Shown here: in pieces, positions 22,860 to 30,967 of the stretch | Numbering within the stretch: position 1 is the stretch's first letter | Layout of the letters: each line of letters begins with the position of its first letter | NCBI RefSeq assembly: GCF_005889725.1 | Contig: NZ_VCKX01000063.1 | Location: 1-49,353 of the forward strand | DNA length: 49,353 bases | Reading direction: 5' to 3' | Source: Nonomuraea zeae | GTDB taxonomy: Bacteria > Actinomycetota > Actinomycetes > Streptosporangiales > Streptosporangiaceae | Program-made: the position numbers and the translations under genes | Notes under the pieces: generated by a model | Databases searched by the model: none | Told to the model about the DNA's origin: nothing | Seen by the model: only the letters and a program-made list of their open reading frames with translations

Positions 22860-24239
22860 ATGACCTCCTCCAGCCCGACCGGCGCGCCGTACGACCCGGA
22901 CGCCCAGGTGCATCTCGGCGTGTTCTACACCGGGGTCGGCCCGCAGCTCATCTGGACGAACCCGGACACCGCGCCCCACGTCGCCATCGAGACCTCCGTG
23001 CAAGTGGCACAGCTCCTGGAGCGCGGGCTCTTCGACGCCTTCTTCCTGGGCGAGGGGCTGCGGGTGCGGGAGAACCGCGGCCGCGTGTACGACCTCGACG
23101 TGGCCGGCCGCCCCGACGCGATCACCCAGCTCTCCGCGCTCGCCGCGGTCACCGATCGGATCGGCCTCGTCGCCACGCAGAACACCACCTACAACTTCCC
23201 CGCGGATCTCGCGCGCCGCCTGGCGAGCCTGGACCTGCTCTCCGGCGGGCGGGCCGGCTGGAACATCGTCACCACCGACAACGCCTGGACGGGCGCGAAC
23301 TTCCGCCACGGCGGCTGGCTCCCGCACGAGCGGCGCTACGAGCGGGCCACGCAGTTCGTTGCGGCGGCCAAGGAGCTGTGGGCGTCGTGGGCGCCGGACG
23401 CGATCTCGGAGTCGGGCGAGGCGGCGTCCTGGGCGCGGCCCGGCGCGATCCGCGACGTGGAGCTCGACACCGGCCTGGTCCGGCTGCGCGCCCGCGCCAC
23501 CGTGCCGGCCAGCGCGCAGGGGCGGCCGGTGCTGTTCCAGGCGGGCGACTCCAGCGGCGGCAGGGAGCTGGCCGCCCGGCACGCCGACGTGGTCTTCTCG
23601 GCCAACACCGAGTACGACCAGGCCGTCGCCTACGCCGCCGACCTGCGCGCCCGGCTGGCCCGCCACGGCCGGTCGCCGGACTCGGTGCGCATCCTGCCCG
23701 GCGCCGCGGTGATCCTCGGCGACACGCCCGAGGAGGCCAGGGAGCTCGCCGAGTGGGTGCACGCGGAGCAGGTCTCGCCGCCCAGGGCGATCGCGTTCCT
23801 GGAGCAGTACTGGGACACCGACCTGTCGGCGTACGACCCGCACGGCCCGCTGCCCGACATCGAGCCGAGCGAGGCGGAGCTGGACCCCTCGCGCGGCACG
23901 ATCCCGATCGAGCGGCGCACCGGCAAGCTCGCGCTCATCGCCCAGTGGCGGGAGCAGGCCGCGGCGGAGAACCTGTCGATCGTGCAGCTAGTCCGCCGGG
24001 TCACGCCGCGGCAGCGCTCCTTCGTGGGCACGCCGTCCCAGGTCGCCGACGAGTGGGTGCGCTACGTGCGCACGCGGGCGGTGGACGGGTTCAACATCAG
24101 CCCGCACCTGCTCCCCTCCTCGCTGGAGGACATCGTGGACAAGCTGGTGCCGGAGCTTCAGGAGCGCGGCGCGTACCGCACCGAGTACACCGGGACGACG
24201 CTGCGCGAGCACCTCGGCCTGCCCGCGCCGGTCTCGTGA
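22860..24239 (+). CDS. NtaA/SnaA/DszA-family FMN-dependent monooxygenase
   Basis: A 459-residue monooxygenase of the NtaA/SnaA/DszA/DmoA group, FMNH2-using enzymes that attack aminopolycarboxylates or C-S bonds in sulfones and sulfides. Family features are clear: VHLGVFYTG opening, FDAFFLGEGLRV, LSALAAVTDRIGLVATQNTTYNFPADLARRLASLDLLSGGRAGWNIVTTDN, a tyrosine-rich HERRYERATQFVAAAKELW and QRSFVGTPSQVADEWVRYVRTRAVDGFNI. The length is normal. GAGAGGA precedes ATG 22860. Its neighbours (SsuABC-type importer, second LLM) suggest oxidation of an imported sulfonate, sulfone or chelating agent. The reduced flavin must come from a reductase not visible here. Confidence 0.9.
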   Translation: MTSSSPTGAPYDPDAQVHLGVFYTGVGPQLIWTNPDTAPHVAIETSVQVAQLLERGLFDAFFLGEGLRVRENRGRVYDLDVAGRPDAITQLSALAAVTDRIGLVATQNTTYNFPADLARRLASLDLLSGGRAGWNIVTTDNAWTGANFRHGGWLPHERRYERATQFVAAAKELWASWAPDAISESGEAASWARPGAIRDVELDTGLVRLRARATVPASAQGRPVLFQAGDSSGGRELAARHADVVFSANTEYDQAVAYAADLRARLARHGRSPDSVRILPGAAVILGDTPEEARELAEWVHAEQVSPPRAIAFLEQYWDTDLSAYDPHGPLPDIEPSEAELDPSRGTIPIERRTGKLALIAQWREQAAAENLSIVQLVRRVTPRQRSFVGTPSQVADEWVRYVRTRAVDGFNISPHLLPSSLEDIVDKLVPELQERGAYRTEYTGTTLREHLGLPAPVS

Positions 24240-24252
24240 GCTCGCGCGCGGC

Positions 24253-25647
24253 TCAGTCCGCGGGCCCACGGCGGTTCGCGGCGAGCGAGACGGCACACGC
24301 GAAGGCGGCCACACCGGCGCAGGTGAGCACCGCTTGCCAGTAGGCCGTGCGGTGGCCGCCCGCCGGCGCGCCGTACAGGTAGATCCCCGACACCGCCGAG
24401 ACGCAGATCGCGGCTCCGATGCGTTGCGACATCTGCAGCATGCCCCCGGCCACCCCGGCCGCCTGCCCGGGGGCGTGCCGCAGGACCGACGCCTGGAGCG
24501 GGGAGACAACGAGCCCGGAGGCGGCGCCCGCGCACATGGCGCACAGCGCCAGCAGGACGGGCAGGTGCTCCCCCGGGGCGAGCAGGGCGGCGAGCCCGGC
24601 GGCCAGCATGGCGGACGCCGACAGCGCCAGACCGGCCGGGACGGCGTGCCGGCCGAACCGGCGGGCGGCCCGCCAGGCCAGCGCGGAGCCCGCCACCATC
24701 GCCAGTGCCGACGGCAGCGTGACGGCGGCGGCGGTGAGGGCGGGCAGCCCGAGCCCCTCCTGGAGGAACATGGTCAGCACCAGCGAGTTCGCCAGCCCGG
24801 AGCCGAAGTACCCCATCGCCACCACCGTGCCCAGCGCGAACGACGGCGACCGGATCAGCGCCGGATGCACCAGCGGGTGACGTCCCGATCGCGCGTAGCG
24901 GTGCTGCCAGCCGAAGAACGACAGCGCGAGCAGGCCCACCGCCGGGATCCACCCGAGCGCCGCCGGACCGGCCACGGGCGCGACGAACGGCAGCATGAGA
25001 GCCAGCGTCAGCCCGCCCATCAGCAGCAGTCCGACCAGGTCGAGGTCGGCGGAGCCCATCCGGCCCCGTGCGGGCGGCAGGTGGCGGGCCGCGAGCGCCA
25101 GCGTGGCCAACCCGGACGGCACGGCGAGCAGGAAGACCAGCCGCCAGCCCGCGTCCGGTCCGGCCGCCGCGATCACGGCGCCGCCCAGCGGCGGCCCGAG
25201 CCCGCCCGCGATCCCGCCCGTGACCGCGTACAGGCCGAGCGCGCGCGTCCTGGCGTGCCCCTTGAACACGTCCTGCATCGTGCCGATCATCTGGGAGTTG
25301 ACCAGGCCCGCGCCGAGCCCTTGCAGGAGCCGCGCCGCGACCAGCGCCCAGGGGTGCGGAGACAGCCCGGCCAGCGCCGCCCCGGCCGTGAAGATCGCCA
25401 TTCCGGCCAGGAAGTACGGCCTGCGCCCCCGCACGTCCCCGAGCCGGCCGCCGGGGATGAGGGCCAGGCCGAAGGCCAGGGAGTAGCCCGCCACCATCCA
25501 CTGCACCTGCGTGGCGTCCACGTGCAGCGAGCCGCGTAAGGCCGGCAGGGCGAGGTTGAGCACGGAGTTGTCGAGCAGGGTCGTGAATCCGCCGGCCGCG
25601 CAGACCAGCAGCACGCGACGCCCGGCGGCGTCGAAGCCGGCCGTCAC
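24253..25647 (-). CDS. MFS transporter, DHA2 (EmrB/QacA) type
   Basis: A 464-residue major-facilitator protein with about 14 membrane segments. The loop-2/3 motif GRLGDVRGRRPYF and the drug/H+ antiporter motif LDNSVLNLALPALR in helix 1 place it in the DHA2 group, which exports drugs or metabolites by proton antiport. The GTG start at 25647 overlaps the stop of a 17-codon upstream ORF (GTGA) and has no good ribosome-binding site of its own, so its translation is probably coupled. It converges on the monooxygenase gene (13-bp gap). It may expel the same xenobiotic class or a product (inference). Confidence 0.9.
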   Translation of the reverse strand: MTAGFDAAGRRVLLVCAAGGFTTLLDNSVLNLALPALRGSLHVDATQVQWMVAGYSLAFGLALIPGGRLGDVRGRRPYFLAGMAIFTAGAALAGLSPHPWALVAARLLQGLGAGLVNSQMIGTMQDVFKGHARTRALGLYAVTGGIAGGLGPPLGGAVIAAAGPDAGWRLVFLLAVPSGLATLALAARHLPPARGRMGSADLDLVGLLLMGGLTLALMLPFVAPVAGPAALGWIPAVGLLALSFFGWQHRYARSGRHPLVHPALIRSPSFALGTVVAMGYFGSGLANSLVLTMFLQEGLGLPALTAAAVTLPSALAMVAGSALAWRAARRFGRHAVPAGLALSASAMLAAGLAALLAPGEHLPVLLALCAMCAGAASGLVVSPLQASVLRHAPGQAAGVAGGMLQMSQRIGAAICVSAVSGIYLYGAPAGGHRTAYWQAVLTCAGVAAFACAVSLAANRRGPAD

Positions 25648-25697
25648 GCCACGGGCCGCCCGGTCTCCGGCATGAGGGACGGGGGGACTTCCCTCAT
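25644..25697 (-). CDS. 17-codon leader ORF upstream of the MFS gene
   Basis: A short ORF encoding MREVPPSLMPETGRPVA begins with ATG at 25697, six bases after a near-perfect GGAAGGAG ribosome-binding site, and its TGA overlaps the GTG start of the MFS gene. The strong signal for the mini-ORF and weak one for the MFS gene suggest a coupling or leader-peptide role. Four prolines, two of them adjacent, could slow ribosomes (inference). Confidence 0.55.
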   Translation of the reverse strand: MREVPPSLMPETGRPVA

Positions 25698-25721
25698 GAG
25701 CGGCTCCTTCCGGTCAGGCAA

Positions 25722-25749
25722 TACCAAACTATTCAGGTAGGAATAATGG
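25722..25749. promoter_or_regulatory. Operator-like site upstream of the MFS gene
   Basis: TACC (25722-25725) and GGTA (25736-25739) are inverted in an AT-rich island. On the minus strand the site reads ATTCCTACC (complement of 25736-25744 region), the same nonamer found before the first LLM gene. It lies about 25-50 bp upstream of the leader ORF start. Confidence 0.4.
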
Positions 25750-25945
25750 GATGTCAAGCCCGCCGGAACGCCTCGTGTTCGACGGCTTCGGAGCGGTCCG
25801 GGCGTCGCTCCTGCGCCGCAGGTCAGAGCCGGTGACTCCGAACCTCTACGCCCGCGGCGCACATCGATCGTGGCGATGAGGCATGTGCGGGTCTTTGCCG
25901 GGCAGACGCTGATCAGCTTCATCCCCCAACCGCAGGGAGCTTGAC

Positions 25946-26221
25946 ATGACCGTCACCGGCATCATCACCGCCATCGTCATCGGCGCCATCATCGGTGCGC
26001 TCGGCCGCCTGGTCGTCCCGGGCAAACAGCACATCCCGATCTGGCTGACCATCGTGGTCGGCATCGTGGCCGCCTTCATCGGCACGTTCATCGCCAGCGC
26101 GTTCGGCGTGGCCGCGACCAGCGGTATCGACTGGATCGAGCTGCTGCTCCAGGTCGCCGTCGCCGCGGTCGGCGTCATCATCACCGTCAGCCTGTACGGC
26201 CGGCGCGGCGTACGCCACTGA
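25946..26221 (+). CDS. GlsB/YeaQ/YmgE family small membrane protein
   Basis: A 91-residue protein with three hydrophobic segments and glycine-rich helices (IITAIVIGAIIGALGRLVVPGKQ, IWLTIVVGIVAAFIGTFIASAFG, LLLQVAVAAVGVIITVSLYGRR). This is the standard length and pattern of the GlsB/YeaQ/YmgE (transglycosylase-associated) family, membrane proteins often induced by stress. The ribosome-binding site CAGGGAGC is well spaced from ATG 25946. It stands alone between the MFS promoter region and the end of the HAAT cluster, and a hairpin terminator follows. Confidence 0.88.
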   Translation: MTVTGIITAIVIGAIIGALGRLVVPGKQHIPIWLTIVVGIVAAFIGTFIASAFGVAATSGIDWIELLLQVAVAAVGVIITVSLYGRRGVRH

Positions 26222-26273
26222 CCCGTGCGCTGCCGGGACGCCCTTCGCGGGGCCGCCCGGCACCCACGAGGAC

Positions 26274-26302
26274 GGGGTGCGGCACATCCGCGGCCGCACC
26301 CC
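26274..26302. terminator. Bidirectional hairpin terminator
   Basis: GGGGTGCGGC (26274-26283) pairs perfectly over 10 bp with GCCGCACCCC (26293-26302) across a 9-base loop. It lies between the converging ends of the GlsB-like gene and the last gene of the long HAAT importer cluster. Confidence 0.75.
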
Positions 26303-26356
26303 GGGAGCAGGCGCCGCCCGTCCCCCGTGTCAGGTCCGGGGTGCGGCGCCGCCGGC

Positions 26357-27628
26357 TCAGGGACGCGGCGGGACCGGGCCGAACTCGGCGCGAGTGTCGA
26401 TGACCTTCCCGAACCGGACCCAGCGATCCCCCTCGAAGCGCGTCAGCTGCATCGACTCGATCGGGAATCCGTCGCCGGGCCCCGTGGACAGTGTGATACC
26501 GGGCAGGAGCAGATCGAGCTCGACGTCCGGCAGGCTGCGCATCGCGTCCCGCAACCCCTCGCGAGAGGGGCACCTCATGCGTTCGAGCACCTTGACGAAG
26601 GCCTGCGCCGCCGTCCACCCGAAGACGGCCTGCTGGCCGGCGGGGTCGGTCTCGGGCGCGTACCGCGCCATCGCCGCCAGATAGGTGCGCATCCCCCGGT
26701 CGTCGGCCCACTCCGGAGCGCCGGGCTCCTTCTGGAACCCGGCCGTCACGACGCCCTGGACCTTCTCGTAGCCGACGGGCTTCAGTACGGCGGGCGAAGC
26801 GGCCACACCGTTGAGGATGTGCAGCGGGTTCCAGCCGGTCATGGCCGCGTCGGTGGCCAGCGCCTGGGCGGCGAACTTCGGCGTGCTGACGTCGAGCAGC
26901 ACGTCTGCCCCCGAGGCGGCCAGGTTGGCCAGCTGGCCCTGCACGCTCGGGTCGGTCACCTCGTAGCTCAGCGCGGCCACGATCCGCACCGACGTGCCGG
27001 CGATCGCCCGGCGGAAGCCGTCGAGCAGGTCGTGACCGAAGTCGTCGTTCTGGTACAGCACCGCGACTCTTGCCTCTGGCCTGGCCTCGGCCAGGTAGCG
27101 GGCGTAGACGCGGGCCTCGGCGACGTAGCTGGGCTGGAAGCCGATCGTCCAGGGGTGCCTGGTGTCGCTGCCCCACTGGGTGGCGCCCGTGGCGACGAAC
27201 GCCTGCGGCACCCCCCACCGGTCGGCGTACTCGCGCACGGCGGCCGTGGACGGGGTGCCGAGCGTCTGGAACAGCGCGAACGCCCGGTCGTGCAGCACCA
27301 GGCGGCGGGCCTCCTCGACCGCGCGGGCGGGCTGGTAGGCGTCATCGCGGACCAGGAACTCGATCCGCCGCCCCTGCACGCCGCCGCGCGCGTTGACGTG
27401 GTCGAAGTGGGCGCGGACGCCCTGAGCGACCGCCGCGTAGGCGGAGGCCGGCCCGGACAGCGGGTAGATGCCGCCGACCTTGACGGAGCCGGCGGTGATC
27501 CCGGTGCCCGACTGCCCCGCGCAGGCGCCGGTGAGCGTCACCTCGCCGGAGGCCAGGCGGCAGCCCGGCGCCAGGAGGACGAGCAGCCCGGCGAGACATC
27601 GGGCGAGCAATCTGGCCGCGCCTTTCAT
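26357..27628 (-). CDS. livK: HAAT-type ABC importer substrate-binding lipoprotein (second system)
   Basis: A 423-residue type I periplasmic-binding-like (Peripla_BP_6) protein for branched-chain amino acids or related small compounds. Residues 1-23 form a lipoprotein signal ending at Cys in APGC. The mature part opens with the standard KVGGIYPLSGPASAYAAVAQGVRAHFDHVNARGGVQGRRIEFLVRDD and continues with the two-lobe pattern. Two in-frame start modules exist: ATG 27628 with AGGAGG five bases away, and ATG 27673, which overlaps the permease stop as ATGA and also has AGGAGG. The proximal start gives the better signal peptide. It is the last gene of a ten-gene run. Confidence 0.87.
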   Translation of the reverse strand: MKGAARLLARCLAGLLVLLAPGCRLASGEVTLTGACAGQSGTGITAGSVKVGGIYPLSGPASAYAAVAQGVRAHFDHVNARGGVQGRRIEFLVRDDAYQPARAVEEARRLVLHDRAFALFQTLGTPSTAAVREYADRWGVPQAFVATGATQWGSDTRHPWTIGFQPSYVAEARVYARYLAEARPEARVAVLYQNDDFGHDLLDGFRRAIAGTSVRIVAALSYEVTDPSVQGQLANLAASGADVLLDVSTPKFAAQALATDAAMTGWNPLHILNGVAASPAVLKPVGYEKVQGVVTAGFQKEPGAPEWADDRGMRTYLAAMARYAPETDPAGQQAVFGWTAAQAFVKVLERMRCPSREGLRDAMRSLPDVELDLLLPGITLSTGPGDGFPIESMQLTRFEGDRWVRFGKVIDTRAEFGPVPPRP

Positions 27629-27690
27629 GCGCGCCTCCTGACCACTGACGAGCAAGCCGGCCGCCCCTCTCATGCTCGCCTCCTGACCAC
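27603..27690. repeat. Tandem 45-bp duplication of a translation start region
   Basis: On the minus strand, the segment with GTCAGGAGGCG, ATG and the first about nine codons occurs twice in tandem with a 45-base period (starts at 27673 and 27628). The copies share the ribosome-binding site, the codons for an M-R/K-G-A-A start and a TTGCTCG stretch. The result is two alternative start signals in the same frame. Confidence 0.75.
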
Positions 27691-28674
27691 GCCCCAGGCG
27701 GCCTTGCGCAGCAGGCCGGCCAGGCCCGTCGGCGCCGCGTAGACGACCAGGACGATCAGCAGGCCCGAGACGATGCCCGGGGCGGCGGGATTGAGCTCCT
27801 GGGCCACGACGGGCACGCCCATCACGACGAACGCGCCGAGCAGCGGTCCGGCCAGCGTCGCCGGGCCGCCGATGACCACCCCGGCGAGCAGCGTGATGGA
27901 CAGGCTGAGGGTGAAGGAGTCCGGGGACACGAAGCCGACCGTCCAGGTGTAGAGGGCGCCCGCCGTGCCCGCGTACATGGCGCTCCAGGCGAAGGCGTGC
28001 GTCATGTGGGTGGCGGGGCGCATGCCGAGCACCTCGGCCGCCGCCCGGTGCTCCCTGATCGCGGTGAGCGCCCGCCCGCCGCGCGAGGCGGTCAGGTTGC
28101 GGATCCACAGCGAGCCGGTGACGGCCACCGCGAGCACGAGGAAGTAGACCCACTGGTCGTCGTCCAGCACGGGCGCCCGCGGGGTGCGTACCGGCAGCCC
28201 CATCGCCCCGCCGGTGATCGACGGGAAGCGCTTGAGCAGGGGCGGCAGCACGACGGCGACCGCGAAGGTGACCATGGCCAGGTAGAGGCCGCGCAGCCGC
28301 AGCGCGGGCAGCCCGGCCGCCCAGCCGAGCGCGAACGTGAGCAGCGCCGCGACCGGCAGGGTCAGCGGGTACGGCAGGCCGAGCCGGGCGATCAGGACGG
28401 CCGCCGTGTAGGCGCCGACGCCGAAGAACGCACCGTGCCCCAGGGAGATCTGCCCGCCGTGCCCGACCACCAGGTCCAGGCCGAGCAGCGCGATGGCGTA
28501 GACCAGCACCAGGGTGGCCTGGAACAGCAGGTACGGCGGCAGCACGAACGGCAGCGCCACGGCGGCCACCGTCACCGCGCCCAGCCCGGCGCGCCGCCAC
28601 GGCCACGTCTGCCGGCGGTCGCCGGCCACCTGCCCGACCGGCAGCCGGCGGTGACCGGCCGCGACCGTGTTCAC
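27670..28674 (-). CDS. livM: HAAT-type ABC permease LivM-like (second system)
   Basis: A 334-residue permease of the LivM group with about nine to ten membrane segments. The family motif GLDLVVGHGGQISLGHGAFFGVGAYTAA near residue 60 and the cytoplasmic RGGRALTAIREHRAAAEVLGM loop, which contacts the ATPases, are both present, as is the closing GVVIGGPATLAGPLLGAFVV. GTG 28674 overlaps the upstream LivH-like stop (GTGA), and its own stop overlaps the possible distal start of the binding protein, so the genes are tightly coupled. The substrate is unknown beyond the family's range (branched-chain amino acids, urea, amides, aromatic acids). Confidence 0.9.
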   Translation of the reverse strand: MNTVAAGHRRLPVGQVAGDRRQTWPWRRAGLGAVTVAAVALPFVLPPYLLFQATLVLVYAIALLGLDLVVGHGGQISLGHGAFFGVGAYTAAVLIARLGLPYPLTLPVAALLTFALGWAAGLPALRLRGLYLAMVTFAVAVVLPPLLKRFPSITGGAMGLPVRTPRAPVLDDDQWVYFLVLAVAVTGSLWIRNLTASRGGRALTAIREHRAAAEVLGMRPATHMTHAFAWSAMYAGTAGALYTWTVGFVSPDSFTLSLSITLLAGVVIGGPATLAGPLLGAFVVMGVPVVAQELNPAAPGIVSGLLIVLVVYAAPTGLAGLLRKAAWGVVRRRA

Positions 28675-29528
28675 GCCCGCTCCACGGGCGCCGAGCCGAA
28701 CAGGCCCTGCGGTCGCAGGAGCAGCACGGCGACGATGAGCACCAGCGGCACCGCGATCTTCAGGTCCGCCCCGACGAAGCCGAGGTACGTTCCCGCCAGG
28801 GTCTCGGTGACCCCGACGATCAGCCCGCCGACGACCGCGCCGAGAGCGCTGTCGAAGCCGCCGAGCGTGGCGGCGGCGAAGGAGTAGACCAGGACACCGG
28901 TCATCATGGTGGGCTCCAGGAAGAGGATCGGAGCGAGCAGGACCCCCGAGACCGCGCCGACGGCCGAGGCCGCGCCCCAGCCCAGGGCCAGGACGCGCCC
29001 GACCCGGACCCCCGACAGCCGGGCCGAGCGCGGGTCCGCGGCGACGGCGCGCATCACCAGGCCGAGGCCGGTGTGGCGGACCACCAGGGCGGCCGCGCCG
29101 AGCACCAGCCCGGCGACGCACGCGGCGGCGAGCGCGGAGGCTCCGGCCGGGGCGTCGGGGAAGGGGCTGGGGAAGGCCCGCAGGGCCGAGGTCCACACGA
29201 GCGCGGCGATCGCGTTCACCATGACGTACAGGCCGATCGTGGTCACCACGAGCGTGGCCTCCCCCGCGCCCTGCTCCACCCGCCGGATGACGGTCCGCTC
29301 GGTCACGACCCCGGCCAGGAACGCGATGGCGACGGTGACGGGCAGCGCCACCCAGTACGGCATGCCGGAGTCGACCAGCTGCCACGCCACGTAGGCGGCG
29401 AGCATGGCCAGCTCGCCCTGCGCGAAGTTCACGATCCCGGTGAACCGGTAGGTGAGCACCAGGGCCAGCGCGAGGGCGGCGTATCCCGCGCCCGCCCCCA
29501 GCCCCTCGATCAGCTGCTGGAAGAACAC
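28671..29528 (-). CDS. livH: HAAT-type ABC permease LivH-like (second system)
   Basis: A 285-residue permease of the LivH group with about eight membrane segments. It opens with the family pattern QQLIEGLGAGAGYAALALALVLTYRFTGIVNFAQGELAMLAAYVAW and carries the ATPase-contact loop GLVMRAVAADPRSARLSGVRVGRV, followed by AATLGGFDSALGAVVGGLIVGVTE and the typical LLLRPQGLFG end. GTG 29528 starts 4 bp after the LivF-like stop. It should pair with the adjacent LivM-like protein to form the membrane channel of the second importer. Confidence 0.9.
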   Translation of the reverse strand: MFFQQLIEGLGAGAGYAALALALVLTYRFTGIVNFAQGELAMLAAYVAWQLVDSGMPYWVALPVTVAIAFLAGVVTERTVIRRVEQGAGEATLVVTTIGLYVMVNAIAALVWTSALRAFPSPFPDAPAGASALAAACVAGLVLGAAALVVRHTGLGLVMRAVAADPRSARLSGVRVGRVLALGWGAASAVGAVSGVLLAPILFLEPTMMTGVLVYSFAAATLGGFDSALGAVVGGLIVGVTETLAGTYLGFVGADLKIAVPLVLIVAVLLLRPQGLFGSAPVERA

Positions 29529-29532
29529 CTGG

Positions 29533-30207
29533 TCACCACCTCCGGCGGGCCCGCAGGTCGGCGATCCGGCCCGACTCGACGAGATAGGCCCGGTGCGCCA
29601 CCTCCAGCGCCGCCGCCACGTTGTGCTCGACGATGATCATGATGGTTCCCTCGTGCCGGTTGATGGCGTGGATGGTGCCGAACAGCCTGCTCCTGGCCTG
29701 CGGCGCCAGGCCGCGGGTCGGCTCGTCCAGGAGCAGCAGCCGCGGCCTGGCCATCAGCGCCCGGCCGATGGCCAGCATCCGCTGCTCCCCGCCGCTCAGC
29801 GTGCCGGCGGGCCGGCCCAGGTGCGCCTGGAGCACGGGGAAGTAGGTGAACACCCGCGACACGTCCTCGCTGACGCCGCGGCGCGGCCACGGGCGGGCCT
29901 GCGCTCCGACCCGCAGGTTCTCCTCCACGGTGAGCGGCCCGAACGTGCCGCCCTCCTGGGTGACGTGGGCGACGCCGAGCCTGGCGATCTCGTCGGGCGC
30001 GCGGCCCAGCAGCGCGACCCCGTCGAGTGCGGCCGCCCCGCGCCCGCCGACCAGCCCGGACAGCGCGCGCAGCAGCGTGGTCTTGCCCGCGCCGTTGGGG
30101 CCGAGCAGCACCACGATCTCGTTGTCCCCCGCGGCCAGGTCGACGCCGTGCAGCACGCGGGCCGCGCCGTATCCGGCGCGCAGGCCGCGCACGTCGAGGC
30201 CGCTCAC
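29533..30207 (-). CDS. livF: HAAT-type ABC ATPase LivF-like (second system)
   Basis: A 224-residue ATPase with Walker A GPNGAGKTT (36-44), signature LSGGEQRMLAIGRALM, Walker B LLLLDEPTRGLAP and H-loop IVEHN. The LSGGEQ-ML form is specific to LivF rather than LivG. The GTG at 30207 overlaps the LivG-like stop (GTGA). Unlike the first system, where livF leads, here it follows livG, so the ATPase gene order is swapped between the two importers. It energises the second importer together with the LivG-like subunit. Confidence 0.9.
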   Translation of the reverse strand: MSGLDVRGLRAGYGAARVLHGVDLAAGDNEIVVLLGPNGAGKTTLLRALSGLVGGRGAAALDGVALLGRAPDEIARLGVAHVTQEGGTFGPLTVEENLRVGAQARPWPRRGVSEDVSRVFTYFPVLQAHLGRPAGTLSGGEQRMLAIGRALMARPRLLLLDEPTRGLAPQARSRLFGTIHAINRHEGTIMIIVEHNVAAALEVAHRAYLVESGRIADLRARRRW

Positions 30208-30965
30208 CGGATCACCCCCATGCAGGCGGCGGTGACGGCCGGGTCCTGCCGGACCGCGCCGGCCGGGCCGTCGGCGATCTTACGGCCCCGCTCCAGGCAG
30301 ACGATCCGGCGGCACAGCGCGAGAACGAAGTCCATGTGGTGCTCCACGACGATGATCGTGACGCCGCGTTCGCGGTGGATCTGGCTGATCAGGTGGGCGA
30401 GAGCGGGCACCTCGCCGGGGGCGAGCCCGCTCGCGGGCTCGTCGAGCAGCAGCAGCCGCGGCTCGGACGCCAGCGCCCGCGCGATCTCGGCCCACTTCGT
30501 CAGCCCGTACGGCAGGCCGCCGGCCGGATGGTCGGCGTAGTCCGCCAGGCCGAACCGGTCGAGCAACGCGTCGGCCCCGGCCCGCAGCCGCCGTTCCTCG
30601 GCCGTGGCCCGTCCCAGCGCCGCGGCCCAGAACCCCGCCCGGCCGTGCCGGTGAGCGCCGGTCATGACGTTCTCGCGCACCGACAGGCCGGGGAACAGGG
30701 CGGTGTTCTGGAAGGTGCGGGCGATGCCGCGATCGGCCACGAGGTGGGCGGGCAGGCGGGTGAGATCCTCGCCGGCCAGGCGCATCGAGCCTTCCTGCGG
30801 CCCGCACCGCCTGGTCAGGCAGTCGAACAAGGTGCTCTTGCCGGCGCCGTTGGGCCCGATGACGCCGAGGAGCTCACCCTCGCGGACGGCGAGGTCGATG
30901 CCCGACAGGGCGGCGACCCCGCCGAACCGCACGGTGAGCCCGCCGACCTCCAGCAACGCGGCCAC
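30204..30965 (-). CDS. livG: HAAT-type ABC ATPase LivG-like (second system)
   Basis: A 253-residue ATPase with Walker A GPNGAGKST, RTFQNTALFPGLSVRENVM after the Q-loop, Walker B LLLLDEPASGLAPGE and H-loop VVEHHMDFVL, all typical of LivG. The signature region reads LPYGLTKWAEIARALA instead of the usual LPYG-QRRLEIARAL, replacing the conserved polar pair with Leu-Thr and adding Trp; this may weaken or retune ATP hydrolysis. GTG 30965 lies 2 bp after the stop of the first system's binding protein, with no promoter space, so the second system is probably transcribed with the first. Confidence 0.88.
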   Translation of the reverse strand: MAALLEVGGLTVRFGGVAALSGIDLAVREGELLGVIGPNGAGKSTLFDCLTRRCGPQEGSMRLAGEDLTRLPAHLVADRGIARTFQNTALFPGLSVRENVMTGAHRHGRAGFWAAALGRATAEERRLRAGADALLDRFGLADYADHPAGGLPYGLTKWAEIARALASEPRLLLLDEPASGLAPGEVPALAHLISQIHRERGVTIIVVEHHMDFVLALCRRIVCLERGRKIADGPAGAVRQDPAVTAACMGVIR

Positions 30966-30967
30966 GG

